A stretch of 50,902 nt of DNA, taken from NCBI GenBank assembly GCA_013791675.1, contig VMTI01000239.1, forward strand, positions 1 through 50,902, read 5' to 3'. The position numbers and the translations under genes are program-made. Under the pieces are notes generated by a model. That model had not been told where the DNA came from. It ran no database searches and saw only the letters and a program-made list of their open reading frames with translations. Each line of letters begins with the position of its first letter. The first letter of the stretch is position 1. Source of the DNA: a bacterium (GTDB taxonomy: Bacteria; CG03). Positions 1 through 8,595 of the stretch are shown here, piece by piece.

Positions 1-1
1 G

Positions 2-1000
2 CCCGCCGATTCCGCCGTGGCCATAGCTTTCGGCGCCGAGGGTATCGGCCTCACCCGCACGGAGCACATGTTCTTCGGCGGCGACAGGATACTCGCCGTG
101 AGGGAGATGATCCTTGCCGACGATGTCGCGGGAAGAGAAAAGGCTCTGGAAAAACTCCTTCCCATGCAGAGAGAGGACTTCGAGGGTATTTTTGAGGTGA
201 TGAACGGTCTGCCTGTCATCATCAGGCTGCTGGATCCGCCGCTCCACGAGTTCCTCCCGCACGAGGCCAAAGACCAGAAGGAAATGGCCGATGTAATGGG
301 CATTTCCGCGGAAGTGGTGAAACAGAAAGTTGACGCTCTCCACGAGTTCAATCCCATGCTCGGACACAGGGGATGCCGTCTGGGAATAACATATCCGGAA
401 ATAACGGTGATGCAGACAAAGGCCATCATAGAAGCCGCCTGCAATATGCAGAAAAAGGGGATAAAAGTCATTCCCGAGATAATGGTGCCGCTGATAGGCC
501 ACGTCAAGGAATACGTGAATCAGAGAGACGTTATCAAAAAAGTCGCCGATGAGACGATAAAAGAGAAGGGCGTCAAGCTCGAGTATATGATAGGCACGAT
601 GATAGAGGTGCCGCGCGCGGCTCTGACCGCTGACGATGTCGCGAAAGAAGCGGAATTCTTCTCATTCGGGACGAACGACCTTACGCAGATGACCTGCGGT
701 TTTTCAAGGGACGACGCGGGAAAATTCCTCGGCGATTATGTCGAGAAGAAGATCTACGCCAAGGACCCCTTCGCCTCGCTCGACCAGGACGGCGTGGGCA
801 GGATAATAAAGATAGCCGTTGACCTGGGAAGAGCTTCCAACAAAAAGCTTGAGATAGGCATCTGCGGCGAGCACGGCGGCGATCCGGATTCGGTCAAGTT
901 CTGCCACAGGGCGGGAATGGATTATGTCTCCTGTTCGCCCTACAGGGTGCCGCTGGCCCGTCTTGCTGCGGCCCAGGCAGTTCTGGAAGAAAAAAAATAA
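2..1000 (+). CDS. ppdK: Pyruvate, phosphate dikinase, C-terminal part (5' end outside window)
   Basis: The frame is open from the window edge, so the start lies upstream and only the last 332 residues are visible. This is the PEP/pyruvate-binding TIM-barrel domain of PPDK, which interconverts pyruvate + ATP + Pi and PEP + AMP + PPi in the cytoplasm. Visible signatures are GLTRTEHMFF near the start, the PEP-utilising-enzyme signature FFSFGTNDLTQM, and the catalytic-cysteine motif GICGEHGGDP near the C terminus. The stretch GHRGCRLGITYPE is typical of PPDK and separates it from PEP synthase and enzyme I. The gene ends in TAA followed by an AT-rich gap; a weak ATTGCC/GGCAAT inverted repeat lies about 25 bases downstream. 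The neighbouring SPFH gene starts 115 bases later with its own ribosome binding site and need not be co-transcribed. The family is certain; the missing N-terminal ATP-grasp and swivelling domains cannot be checked here. Confidence 0.97.
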   Translation, partial: PADSAVAIAFGAEGIGLTRTEHMFFGGDRILAVREMILADDVAGREKALEKLLPMQREDFEGIFEVMNGLPVIIRLLDPPLHEFLPHEAKDQKEMADVMGISAEVVKQKVDALHEFNPMLGHRGCRLGITYPEITVMQTKAIIEAACNMQKKGIKVIPEIMVPLIGHVKEYVNQRDVIKKVADETIKEKGVKLEYMIGTMIEVPRAALTADDVAKEAEFFSFGTNDLTQMTCGFSRDDAGKFLGDYVEKKIYAKDPFASLDQDGVGRIIKIAVDLGRASNKKLEIGICGEHGGDPDSVKFCHRAGMDYVSCSPYRVPLARLAAAQAVLEEKK

Positions 1001-1115
1001 TTTATTCCCGCGAAAAAATATTATTGCCTACTGTCGGTTTGGCTTTAACGGCAATTAAAGATTTTTTCGGAATTCTTTGTTCAGGCGGTTAGTTGAAAAG
1101 TAAGGGAGGGCGGTT

Positions 1116-1982
1116 ATGAATTACTTTTACCTGGTATGCGCTTTTTTTATTTTTTTGTGGGGCATAAGGATCATCAGGCCTACACAACGGGGTCTTATTG
1201 AACGGCTGGGAAAATATAACCGTTTTTGCAATCCCGGGTTTCACTGGATAATTCCGATAGTTGACTCTATGGTCAAAGTGAATATCACGGAGCAGATGAT
1301 CGACGCTGAGCCGCAGGAGATCATCACTAACGATAATCTCAATGCCAGAGTTGACGCGCAGGTCTATTTCAAAGTCAAAGATAGCGAGGTGGATATAAAA
1401 AATTCCCAGTATAATGTTAATGACTACCAATGGCAGATCGTCAATCTGGCACGGACAACTCTGAGAAACATAATAGGGACTCTGACACTCAAATCCGCAA
1501 ATAGCGAAAGAGGGAAGATCAACTCGGAACTGCATAACACATTGCGTGATGAGACAGGCAGCTGGGGAATTGAAATCGTCAGAACGGAATTAAAAGAGAT
1601 AGACCCCCCGAAAGATGTGCAGGAGACAATGAATAAGGTTGTAAAAGCGGAAAACGAGAAGATAGCCGCGATAGATTACGCCACCGCCGCTGAAACCGTG
1701 GCTGACGGGCAGAAAAGATCAAAGATAAAAGAGGCCGAAGGCGTAAGGCAGTCAAGAATCCTTCAGGCTCAGGGCGAAGCCGAGGCGATACAGCTTGTCA
1801 ATGAAGCCGCGAACAAATATTTCGTTGGCAACGCCCAGCTTTTGAGGAAATTACAGACCGTTGAGACATCTTTGAAAGACAATGCCAAAATAGTGGTGCC
1901 GGAAAACAGCGAACTGGTTAATGTTATAGGCGAGCTGGCCGGCGTGCTGCCGTTAACGCATAAGGCGGCGGCCGGAAAATAG
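1116..1982 (+). CDS. SPFH/Band 7 (stomatin/QmcA-like) membrane protein
   Basis: A 288-residue protein of the stomatin/prohibitin superfamily. The first ~20 residues are one hydrophobic membrane segment. Next comes the Band 7 core, with the typical openings IRPTQRGLIERLGKYNR and PGFHWIIPIVDSM. A charged Ala/Glu-rich coiled coil follows (about residues 165-235, including the repeated pattern QAQGEAEA), then a short hydrophobic tail. Bacterial members form oligomeric membrane rings and act as scaffolds, often with an NfeD protease or FtsH; no NfeD gene is adjacent. The ATG is preceded by a good GGGAGG Shine-Dalgarno sequence at the right distance. ispG starts 15 bases after its stop, so the two may share a transcript. 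The family is clear; the specific role is unknown. Confidence 0.93.
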   Translation: MNYFYLVCAFFIFLWGIRIIRPTQRGLIERLGKYNRFCNPGFHWIIPIVDSMVKVNITEQMIDAEPQEIITNDNLNARVDAQVYFKVKDSEVDIKNSQYNVNDYQWQIVNLARTTLRNIIGTLTLKSANSERGKINSELHNTLRDETGSWGIEIVRTELKEIDPPKDVQETMNKVVKAENEKIAAIDYATAAETVADGQKRSKIKEAEGVRQSRILQAQGEAEAIQLVNEAANKYFVGNAQLLRKLQTVETSLKDNAKIVVPENSELVNVIGELAGVLPLTHKAAAGK

Positions 1983-1997
1983 CCGCCGGTTAATCAA

Positions 1998-3047
1998 ATG
2001 AAAAAGGCGGTTAAAGTCGGTGATATCGTCATGGGCGGGGGAAAGCCCGTCGTCGTGCAGGGCATGGTTAAAACGGCGCCCTCGGACGGGAAAACGGCCT
2101 TGTGGATAAATTCAATGGCGGAGGCCGGCTGCCGGATTGTGAGGATAGCCGTGCCCAACGCTTTTGAGGCTTCACATCTGGGCGGATTGAGGAAAAAAGT
2201 CAAAGTCCCCCTCGTGGCCGACATTCATTTTGACTGGGAACTCGCCGTCACAGCGGCGGCATCGGGAATAGACAAGATCAGGATAAATCCCTCAAACATA
2301 GGCTCCGTCAGCAAGGTGCGGGAAGTGGCCGCCGTCTGCCGCGAAAGAGGCATTCCCATAAGGGTGGGTGCTAACAGCGGTTCCGTAAAAACGCTCAACA
2401 AAGGCGATTCTCCGAAGGTGAAAGCCCGTAAACTGGCCGCGGCCGTGAAAAAGGAGGTCTCCGTCCTTGAAAAAGCCGGTTTTTACAATATTGTCGTATC
2501 CGCGAAAGCCGAAGATGTTGAAACGACGATCGAGGTCAACCGCATTCTGGACAGGCTCGCGTATCCGCTCCACATGGGCGTGACCGCGACCGGCCCCAGG
2601 AGCTCCGGCATCATCAAAAGCGCCATGGCTCTGGGCATACTTCTGAGGGAGGGAATAGGCGACACGATAAGGGTTTCTCTGCTTTCCGACCCCGTGGAAG
2701 AAGTTAAAGTGGCTTATTCAATTTTATCCGATATAGGTTTAATTAAAAGGAAAATCAATTTCATAGCTTGTCCGACCTGCGGGAGATGCGGGGTCAATCT
2801 GAGAACCATTCTGGACGATATCATGAAAGGCTTTCCGGATGCGGACACAGCCGCAGCAAAGACACTTAATGTGGCCGTCATGGGCTGTGAGGTGAACGGC
2901 CCGGGCGAGGCCAGGAACGCCGATCTGGGTATCGCTTTCGCCGGGCAGAAGGCCGTTTACTTTGAAAAAGGCAAAATCGTTAAAACGCTGATCCGGAGCG
3001 CGGCTGTGAAATTTATTACGAAGCAAATCAAAAAAAATCTTGTCTAA
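1998..3047 (+). CDS. ispG: 4-hydroxy-3-methylbut-2-enyl diphosphate synthase (flavodoxin/ferredoxin type)
   Basis: IspG (GcpE) converts MEcPP to HMBPP in the penultimate step of the MEP isoprenoid pathway, using a [4Fe-4S] cluster. At 349 residues it is close to the ~370-residue compact bacterial form without the plant-type insert. The N-terminal TIM barrel shows VADIHFD, DKIRINPSNIG and RVGANSGS. The C-terminal reductase-like domain carries the cluster ligands Cys258-x2-Cys261 (IACPTCGRCG) and Cys297 in the family motif MGCEVNGPGEA. The ATG lies 15 bases after the SPFH stop. No other MEP gene is nearby, as is usual where this pathway is scattered. No odd residues were seen in the motifs. Confidence 0.97.
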   Translation: MKKAVKVGDIVMGGGKPVVVQGMVKTAPSDGKTALWINSMAEAGCRIVRIAVPNAFEASHLGGLRKKVKVPLVADIHFDWELAVTAAASGIDKIRINPSNIGSVSKVREVAAVCRERGIPIRVGANSGSVKTLNKGDSPKVKARKLAAAVKKEVSVLEKAGFYNIVVSAKAEDVETTIEVNRILDRLAYPLHMGVTATGPRSSGIIKSAMALGILLREGIGDTIRVSLLSDPVEEVKVAYSILSDIGLIKRKINFIACPTCGRCGVNLRTILDDIMKGFPDADTAAAKTLNVAVMGCEVNGPGEARNADLGIAFAGQKAVYFEKGKIVKTLIRSAAVKFITKQIKKNLV

Positions 3048-3052
3048 CCAGA

Positions 3053-3239
3053 GCCGGATGTCTAATGTCAAGACCTGACCCCAGAATAGAACAATAGGGC
3101 AACTGACAGAACAGCCGGAATAGCGCTTCCGCATTGCTTTACGCCGTATTCACTCTTCTCTTAAATTTGTAGGAAAGCGCTAATTAAGTTAGAATAATAC
3201 CAAGAGCATGAACAGAAATATTATTGATATTTTCTCGTT
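3053..3239. other. Intergenic region with repeat-like debris
   Basis: Between ispG and the next plausible gene there is no convincing coding sequence. The segment around 3066-3081 (TCAAGACCTGACCCC) looks like a fragment of a dispersed intergenic repeat. A short hairpin (CGGAA/TTCCG) lies near 3117-3132. A 30-codon frame from ATG 3208 begins like a lipoprotein signal (ending VFAAGC) but stops at once. It could be a remnant of a small lipoprotein gene whose remainder is in the next frame. No promoter can be assigned with confidence. Confidence 0.3.
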
Positions 3240-3452
3240 TTGCAGCGTCTTCGCGGCTGGGTGCACTATAACGACAGCGAGGGCACATATCTTACTATGA
3301 CATTGCCAATGCTGGCGGCGATAAATCAAAGCGTTGTGCTTGTTTCTTCCGATAAATTCGTATTATTTATTCCGGGGTATTTAAGCGTCGCTAAGTGTTT
3401 GAATGAATTTATTGAAGAAGGTGAAAGAATCTATTCGCTCTTGCTTCAATGA
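3240..3452 (+). CDS. Hypothetical 70-residue protein, first frame of the envelope operon
   Basis: A short frame, read from a TTG, encoding 70 residues with a hydrophobic middle and an acidic C terminus; I recognise no family. Its stop overlaps the start of the following gene in an ATGA arrangement. The next two junctions in this operon use the same overlap and the last uses TGATG, which is the main argument that it is translated. Against it: no good Shine-Dalgarno precedes the TTG, and a different frame starting at ATG 3208 reads into it like a lipoprotein signal. It may therefore be the distal half of a frameshifted small lipoprotein. Confidence 0.35.
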   Translation: MQRLRGWVHYNDSEGTYLTMTLPMLAAINQSVVLVSSDKFVLFIPGYLSVAKCLNEFIEEGERIYSLLLQ

Positions 3453-5854
3453 AAATAAAATATCGACACAAAAGCATGGAAGTAGAGGGAAATAGCGTTT
3501 CTGTGCTGTTCTCTTATTCCGCCAGAGTATTTTTTTTCGGCGCATGTTTTATTATTTCCCTCGGAAGCTTGTCCGCTTCAACTTTTGTTCTCACTTTTGA
3601 TCAGGGAGATAAAGAGTCATATTATGACGCGGGCTGTTCATCTTTGACATGGAATCATGATGAGGGCTATTTGTGCCTTAGCGGCGGCGTTGAGCAAACA
3701 ATACTTATGAGCTCTTATCCGACCATGCCTGTGGTTAGTCCCCCGCAACCTACGGCGCAGTTGGGTTATGAATTTACAGTTCTTGAAAACTGTTATATCA
3801 GCGGATTTGCGCGTTTTGCCGGGGCTGAAGGCGGAAATCCGATTGTAAGGTTATGGACGGATGACACCGGAGAATTTTTGGGCGGCATACAATACCCCTG
3901 GATTGATATTGCCGTAGGCAATAACGCCGGCTGGTCTGAGAGGTCTATAGATTTCTATTCCCTCCTTTACCCTTTGACCAAGGGCAACATCTATTGGATC
4001 GCCAATGTCGCCGATGGTCAGGTTGGTCATCTTGTCGGAAATCTGGGCGCGTCCGCCGTTTCAGGCAGCGATTATTTGAATATAACAACGCCGTGGGGGT
4101 TCTGGTATCTTGACAACGACGAGCGCTCGCCGGGTAATGTCACCGATCCCACTGCCAACCTCATGTATATACCTTTCCTAGAGGGAGTGGCCGATTTGAA
4201 ATTGAACCGGTTTAACGCCGCGGGCTCAATTGTTACAAAAGCCATAGACCTTGGCGCAACAAAAATTGATATAAGCGCCTTTCAGGTAATATTTCAAACA
4301 GCAAATGCAGGAACCGGTTTTGATGAAATCCAGCAGACAGGTTTTCTCTCCTACGACATAATTTACGACGCTATCGCTTCCGTGGGATTAACGCCCCAAT
4401 GTTCGTCGGCTTTCGGTTTAGCGGAATCTGATGATAATATCGCTTATAGCGAATATTCGACATCAACGTTTTCTAATATCAGCAAGCGGTATATAAAATT
4501 GTCTTGCGAAATGAATACTCAGCACAGGGGAATAACGCCCATCTTAGATCAGGTCGTTATTGATTATAACGCTTATCCGGAAGCAATCGATTCATCAAGC
4601 GTATTACCATCCGATGGCAGTAGTATCAGCGCAGAAAATCCATGCTTCAGTTGGAATCCGGCCTTTGATTATGACGGAGATGCTGTCACATATACATTGT
4701 CGTTATCTGCCTCTCAGGAATTCGGGGATTTAGTCTTTTCAACCACAGTTGTCTCTATACCGTCATCAGCCGAGGTGGTAGTAAACTATATAGACCGCCT
4801 GAACCCCGTTACAAGTTATTACTTTAAGATAGACATGCAGGATGCTAATTCCGCAGTTGTGGCTGCTGATAGGGTTTATTCTTTCAGGACGCCGGATGTG
4901 ACTCCTAATTCTCCGGCGACTCCTGTTATTTTCTCGCCAAAGGATGAATTTGTCGCTGATCCCAATCCGCTGTTTTCATGGTCTGATTTTTATGACGCGG
5001 ATGGCGATTTCCAGTCATCCTTCTGGCTGCGAGTAAGATCCGCGACAGGGACATATTCTTCAGGGAATTCCATGGATAGCGGAGAGGTTTTGAGTTCGGA
5101 GAATGAATGGACGCCGACGGGCTGGGATCTGCCTTTCGGGAATACGTATTACTGGAGAGTCAGAGTGAGGGACGACACCGGATTTGATGATTCATGGTCT
5201 GAATGGAGCGCGGAACAATTGTTTATCCGGATACCGCAAGCTCCGTCGGGAGTGAGTATTAATTTACCGCAGGGTGAAACCCAGATAAAAAATAACGATA
5301 CAATCAGCATTACGGGCACGGCCGAAGAGGGAACATTTTGTGTAATCCTCATACGGGATCAAAACGGCAGGGCGCTGTATGACGGTATTACTTTTTCAGG
5401 CCTCAGCGTCGGGGCGGACGGCCTGATCGATGCGCAGGTTTCGTTAGGAAATATCGCGGTGAATTACCGCCTGGCGAGTCAAATTCGGGTTGAGGTTGTT
5501 CTAATCGATCCCGCCGGACACAGATCAGCCGCCGCAAGTTCAGCCTTTGTTGTTTTTAAAGCCGGGAAGGAACAGGCGACGATCTACGATAATTTAATGA
5601 CTCCTCCCGGAGTAAAACCGGTGACGATACGATACGAATTGCCCGCCGCGTCTAATGTGACGATAACGGTTTATGCCGGGAACGGGACATTGGTTAAAAA
5701 AATAACAGATAATCAATTCATGCCGTCGGGAGTTCATACAGCGGAGTGGTTTGGTAAAAATGCTTCAGGAAATCCTGTGGCAAGCGGTGTATATAGCATC
5801 CATATCAAAACGGATTCTTATAGCAAGCTGTTAAAGGCTATTGTGGTGAAATGA
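3449..5854 (+). CDS. Secreted multidomain protein with FN3-like modules and FlgD-like Ig tail
   Basis: An 801-residue exported protein. A long N-terminal signal has its hydrophobic core at about residues 27-43 and ends near SLSAS; Met10 could be the true start. Residues ~45-370 form a beta-rich region of unknown family. Two fibronectin-III-like or Ig-like modules follow at about 372-480 and 486-595; each contains an FSWxxxxDxDGD pattern and ends with a Tyr/Trp-rich strand. Another Ig-like segment follows (about 600-710). The last ~85 residues match the FlgD-like Ig fold, with the hallmark GxxVASGVYSIHIKT near the end. In other bacteria such tails resemble the C-terminal sorting domains of type IX secretion cargo. 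The next gene begins inside its stop codon (ATGA) and contains a PorV-like barrel, so a cargo/carrier relationship is plausible but inferred. Confidence 0.8.
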   Translation: MKIKYRHKSMEVEGNSVSVLFSYSARVFFFGACFIISLGSLSASTFVLTFDQGDKESYYDAGCSSLTWNHDEGYLCLSGGVEQTILMSSYPTMPVVSPPQPTAQLGYEFTVLENCYISGFARFAGAEGGNPIVRLWTDDTGEFLGGIQYPWIDIAVGNNAGWSERSIDFYSLLYPLTKGNIYWIANVADGQVGHLVGNLGASAVSGSDYLNITTPWGFWYLDNDERSPGNVTDPTANLMYIPFLEGVADLKLNRFNAAGSIVTKAIDLGATKIDISAFQVIFQTANAGTGFDEIQQTGFLSYDIIYDAIASVGLTPQCSSAFGLAESDDNIAYSEYSTSTFSNISKRYIKLSCEMNTQHRGITPILDQVVIDYNAYPEAIDSSSVLPSDGSSISAENPCFSWNPAFDYDGDAVTYTLSLSASQEFGDLVFSTTVVSIPSSAEVVVNYIDRLNPVTSYYFKIDMQDANSAVVAADRVYSFRTPDVTPNSPATPVIFSPKDEFVADPNPLFSWSDFYDADGDFQSSFWLRVRSATGTYSSGNSMDSGEVLSSENEWTPTGWDLPFGNTYYWRVRVRDDTGFDDSWSEWSAEQLFIRIPQAPSGVSINLPQGETQIKNNDTISITGTAEEGTFCVILIRDQNGRALYDGITFSGLSVGADGLIDAQVSLGNIAVNYRLASQIRVEVVLIDPAGHRSAAASSAFVVFKAGKEQATIYDNLMTPPGVKPVTIRYELPAASNVTITVYAGNGTLVKKITDNQFMPSGVHTAEWFGKNASGNPVASGVYSIHIKTDSYSKLLKAIVVK

Positions 5855-8595
5855 ACAGGGTTTTATGTACAGTAATCGCGGCGACAGTATTAACCGTTGA
5901 TCTTGCGCTGGCCGGTACAGGGGAATGCGCGGCTAACGAAATTTTAAACTCGAATTTAGGAGCTGGCGCGATGGGCAGCGGCGGTGCCGCCTCATGCCGC
6001 GTTGATCCATTGGGAGCGATACAGACAAATCCCGCGGGGCTTTCTTTTTTAACGAATTCTGAGTTTTTTACCTCATATAACAGAAACCTTTTTGAAACCC
6101 GGCACACATTTTTAGGTTTCGCTAAATCTTTTGCCCCGCGTTCCTCTGTCTGGGCGGTGAGCGCCGCGACATTATCTGATGAAACTATTTTGCTGAATTT
6201 AACAAATCCGGACGGTTCTTTAAAGGAAACACGCTCGGTGAGATCGAGGGATGATTATTTGCTGATTTTAAGTTATTCCCAAATGTGGGGAAAAAATGTT
6301 TCCGCGGGCTTGAACGCAAAATTGCTTCAGAGCACTTTAGCCTCGCAATACAAAGCGACGGCTTACGCCGTTGATACGGGCTTCTTGTTCCGGCCAGCCG
6401 GCAAGCGTATCAGTTACGGGCTGTCCGCCCGGAATTTAGGAACAGGGCTGAAATATATTGAGGAAGAAGATGATCTCCAGAGAGAATTCACCGCAGGGCT
6501 CGCGCTTCGTCTTTTGGAATCGAAGGCGCAGACACTCGCTCTCATGGGGGATCGTGTTATAAACGAAAAGAACAGGACTCATCTGGGTGCGGAATACACT
6601 TTCCATGAAAGACTGATTTTAAGGGCCGGATATAAATTCGGTTACGACCTTGATACTTTCACGGCAGGTTTCGGTATCAATTCCCGGAACATGGGCTTTG
6701 ATTACGCCGTTGTTAATAACAGGATTTTTGATAATTCGCAAGTTGTTTCTGTGAGAATGAAATTCGGAGATGTGTCTCATTATGATGCGGGCAGGAATTA
6801 TTTTAACAGGGGAATGTTTGAAAATGCTATAAGCGAATGGCTGAAAGTGCAGAACGGTCATCCCGATTTTAAAAAAGCGGCCGAGAGCGTCGATGAGGCT
6901 AAGAAATATATGCAGGCGGATGAACTCTACAAACAGGGTGAAAACTTTTTTCAAATAGAGAAATATGAGGAAGCTCTTGTGGAATTTGAAAAACTTGAGA
7001 AGATCCTTGAGGGATATAAAGATATACGGGAGAAAATCCAATTTATCAAAAACCTGCAGCCGGCGAATTTAAAAAACGCGATATTGGAAATGGAAAAAGA
7101 ACTGATAGAAGCGAGAAACATAGGATTTGACGTCGAGGAAGAAAGAGGCATAAGCTCGCGGGCTTTTGGAGCCTTTATGTGGAATAATTATAAATTAGCG
7201 AGAGAAAAAGTGGATCTATTCTGGGAAACTCTCAACGCGGGTTATAGAAGCGGCGCTGAAAAAGCCATCGCGGATGTTAATGCGGAGCAGCACAGGGCTG
7301 ATGAACAGGATATTGAGGTTCCTGACGCTTACAGAAGGTTTGGGGAAATAAAGAAAATATTCGCTGATGGTGAGTATAAATCAGCAAAGATAAAAACTAA
7401 TCAGTTAGGGATGCTCATCGCTGAGAGGCTGCGGCTGAACCAGGAGATGGAAAGCATCGTCGGGGCGGCTGTGAAGAGGGGAATTGAAGTAGAAAAGGTG
7501 GTAATTCTCGCGAAATCCCGCCCGATGGAGGACAAAATCGCCGCCGAGAAATTTTATGAGTGGCGATCCCGTGACTATCAGCCGGTGAAATATCAACAGG
7601 ACACGAAAGCCGCCACCGCCGGCGTCGGCTCAGTAAAGGAACACAAGGATCCCCCGTGGAAAATTCTCGCGGATAAGCGAAAGGCGCCGATCCCGCAGAT
7701 GCCGACAACGGAAGGCAAGACCCTGGCTGAAATAGAAAAAGAACTGGAAACAGCGGATGGTATAAGGCAAAAGCTGGAAAACTTGGGCGGTATATTCGGC
7801 GCTACTGTGAAGAGGGGGATAGAAATAGAGAGGGTCTCGATTCTCGCTCAGGCCCGTTCTTTGGGGTTTAAGGGAAAGAGCGTGACTGTCAGCGGCGAAG
7901 GACGGGAAATACTGCATAATATAGGAAAGCTCCTGACGGAGAGCCGGCCGGAACGAATCAGAGTGATAGGGCATAGATATGATATGGGTGACGCGGAATC
8001 AAACAAAAAAATCTCATTGGAACAGGCGGAAGCCGTAAGGGAACATTACATTGAAAAAGAAAATATAAGCGGTGAGATTATAGAGGCGACGGGCATGGGT
8101 GACACGCAAATGTTGGATGATTCGGCCGGCGGCCGTTTGGATCGTGTGGATACGGTGTTTTTAGCGGCAAGTGATGATTTACAGGTTTCAAAGCAGCTCA
8201 AAAAAATAACCCGTCGTGAGGATGTGTCGGTACAAAGGGTTGTGGAATCCGTTGAAACTATAATTTTCGCTTCTGAAAAAGCCGTATATTTTGAGCCGGA
8301 GAGCCTTGAGATAAAACAAAGCAGTCTGCTTTTACTGGACAGGATATGTGATGTTCTGGAAATATTGCCCGAGTGCGAGGTGAATATAATCACCGCCGGA
8401 AGCGATACAGCTGAGGATAATGTCCATTTGTTTTTTCAAAGAGCCGAAGAAGTGGTACAATATTTTGTGGATCACCGGAAACTTTCCGCTGAAAAGATCA
8501 GGGTGCGGCCGGCGGATTTTTGGGATCAGCCCGAGCTGAAGGGCAGGTTTAAGAACGATGAGCTTATCATCACTTTAAGATGGGAGTACCAATGA
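5851..8595 (+). CDS. PorV/UPF0164-like outer-membrane barrel fused to a TPR-like region and two OmpA-like domains
   Basis: A 914-residue fusion. A signal peptide (about residues 1-21) precedes a PorV/PorQ-like region (about 25-315). That region has the typical start GAGAMGSGGAASCRVDPLGAIQTNPAGLSF, here named only by its landmarks GAMGSGGA and TNPAGLSF, and repeated aromatic beta strands. Residues ~320-400 look like TPR units (YFNRGMFENAISEW, ENFFQIEKYEEALVEFEKLE). A long charged helical region follows. It contains a duplicated segment, VKRGIEVEKVVILAKSR near residues 545-560 and VKRGIEIERVSILAQAR near 652-668. Two OmpA/MotB-like modules end the protein (~665-775 and ~800-914); the first retains GRLDRVDTVFL, the second is degenerate. 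OmpA modules bind peptidoglycan, so the fusion would tie a PorV-like barrel to the cell wall. The gene starts at an ATGA overlap and is coupled to the next one the same way. Confidence 0.85.
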   Translation: MNRVLCTVIAATVLTVDLALAGTGECAANEILNSNLGAGAMGSGGAASCRVDPLGAIQTNPAGLSFLTNSEFFTSYNRNLFETRHTFLGFAKSFAPRSSVWAVSAATLSDETILLNLTNPDGSLKETRSVRSRDDYLLILSYSQMWGKNVSAGLNAKLLQSTLASQYKATAYAVDTGFLFRPAGKRISYGLSARNLGTGLKYIEEEDDLQREFTAGLALRLLESKAQTLALMGDRVINEKNRTHLGAEYTFHERLILRAGYKFGYDLDTFTAGFGINSRNMGFDYAVVNNRIFDNSQVVSVRMKFGDVSHYDAGRNYFNRGMFENAISEWLKVQNGHPDFKKAAESVDEAKKYMQADELYKQGENFFQIEKYEEALVEFEKLEKILEGYKDIREKIQFIKNLQPANLKNAILEMEKELIEARNIGFDVEEERGISSRAFGAFMWNNYKLAREKVDLFWETLNAGYRSGAEKAIADVNAEQHRADEQDIEVPDAYRRFGEIKKIFADGEYKSAKIKTNQLGMLIAERLRLNQEMESIVGAAVKRGIEVEKVVILAKSRPMEDKIAAEKFYEWRSRDYQPVKYQQDTKAATAGVGSVKEHKDPPWKILADKRKAPIPQMPTTEGKTLAEIEKELETADGIRQKLENLGGIFGATVKRGIEIERVSILAQARSLGFKGKSVTVSGEGREILHNIGKLLTESRPERIRVIGHRYDMGDAESNKKISLEQAEAVREHYIEKENISGEIIEATGMGDTQMLDDSAGGRLDRVDTVFLAASDDLQVSKQLKKITRREDVSVQRVVESVETIIFASEKAVYFEPESLEIKQSSLLLLDRICDVLEILPECEVNIITAGSDTAEDNVHLFFQRAEEVVQYFVDHRKLSAEKIRVRPADFWDQPELKGRFKNDELIITLRWEYQ

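Noticed and set aside
1024..1056. Terminator after the PPDK gene
   Set aside because: The ATTGCC/GGCAAT stem is only six base pairs with a 20-base loop, and the T tract is not adjacent.
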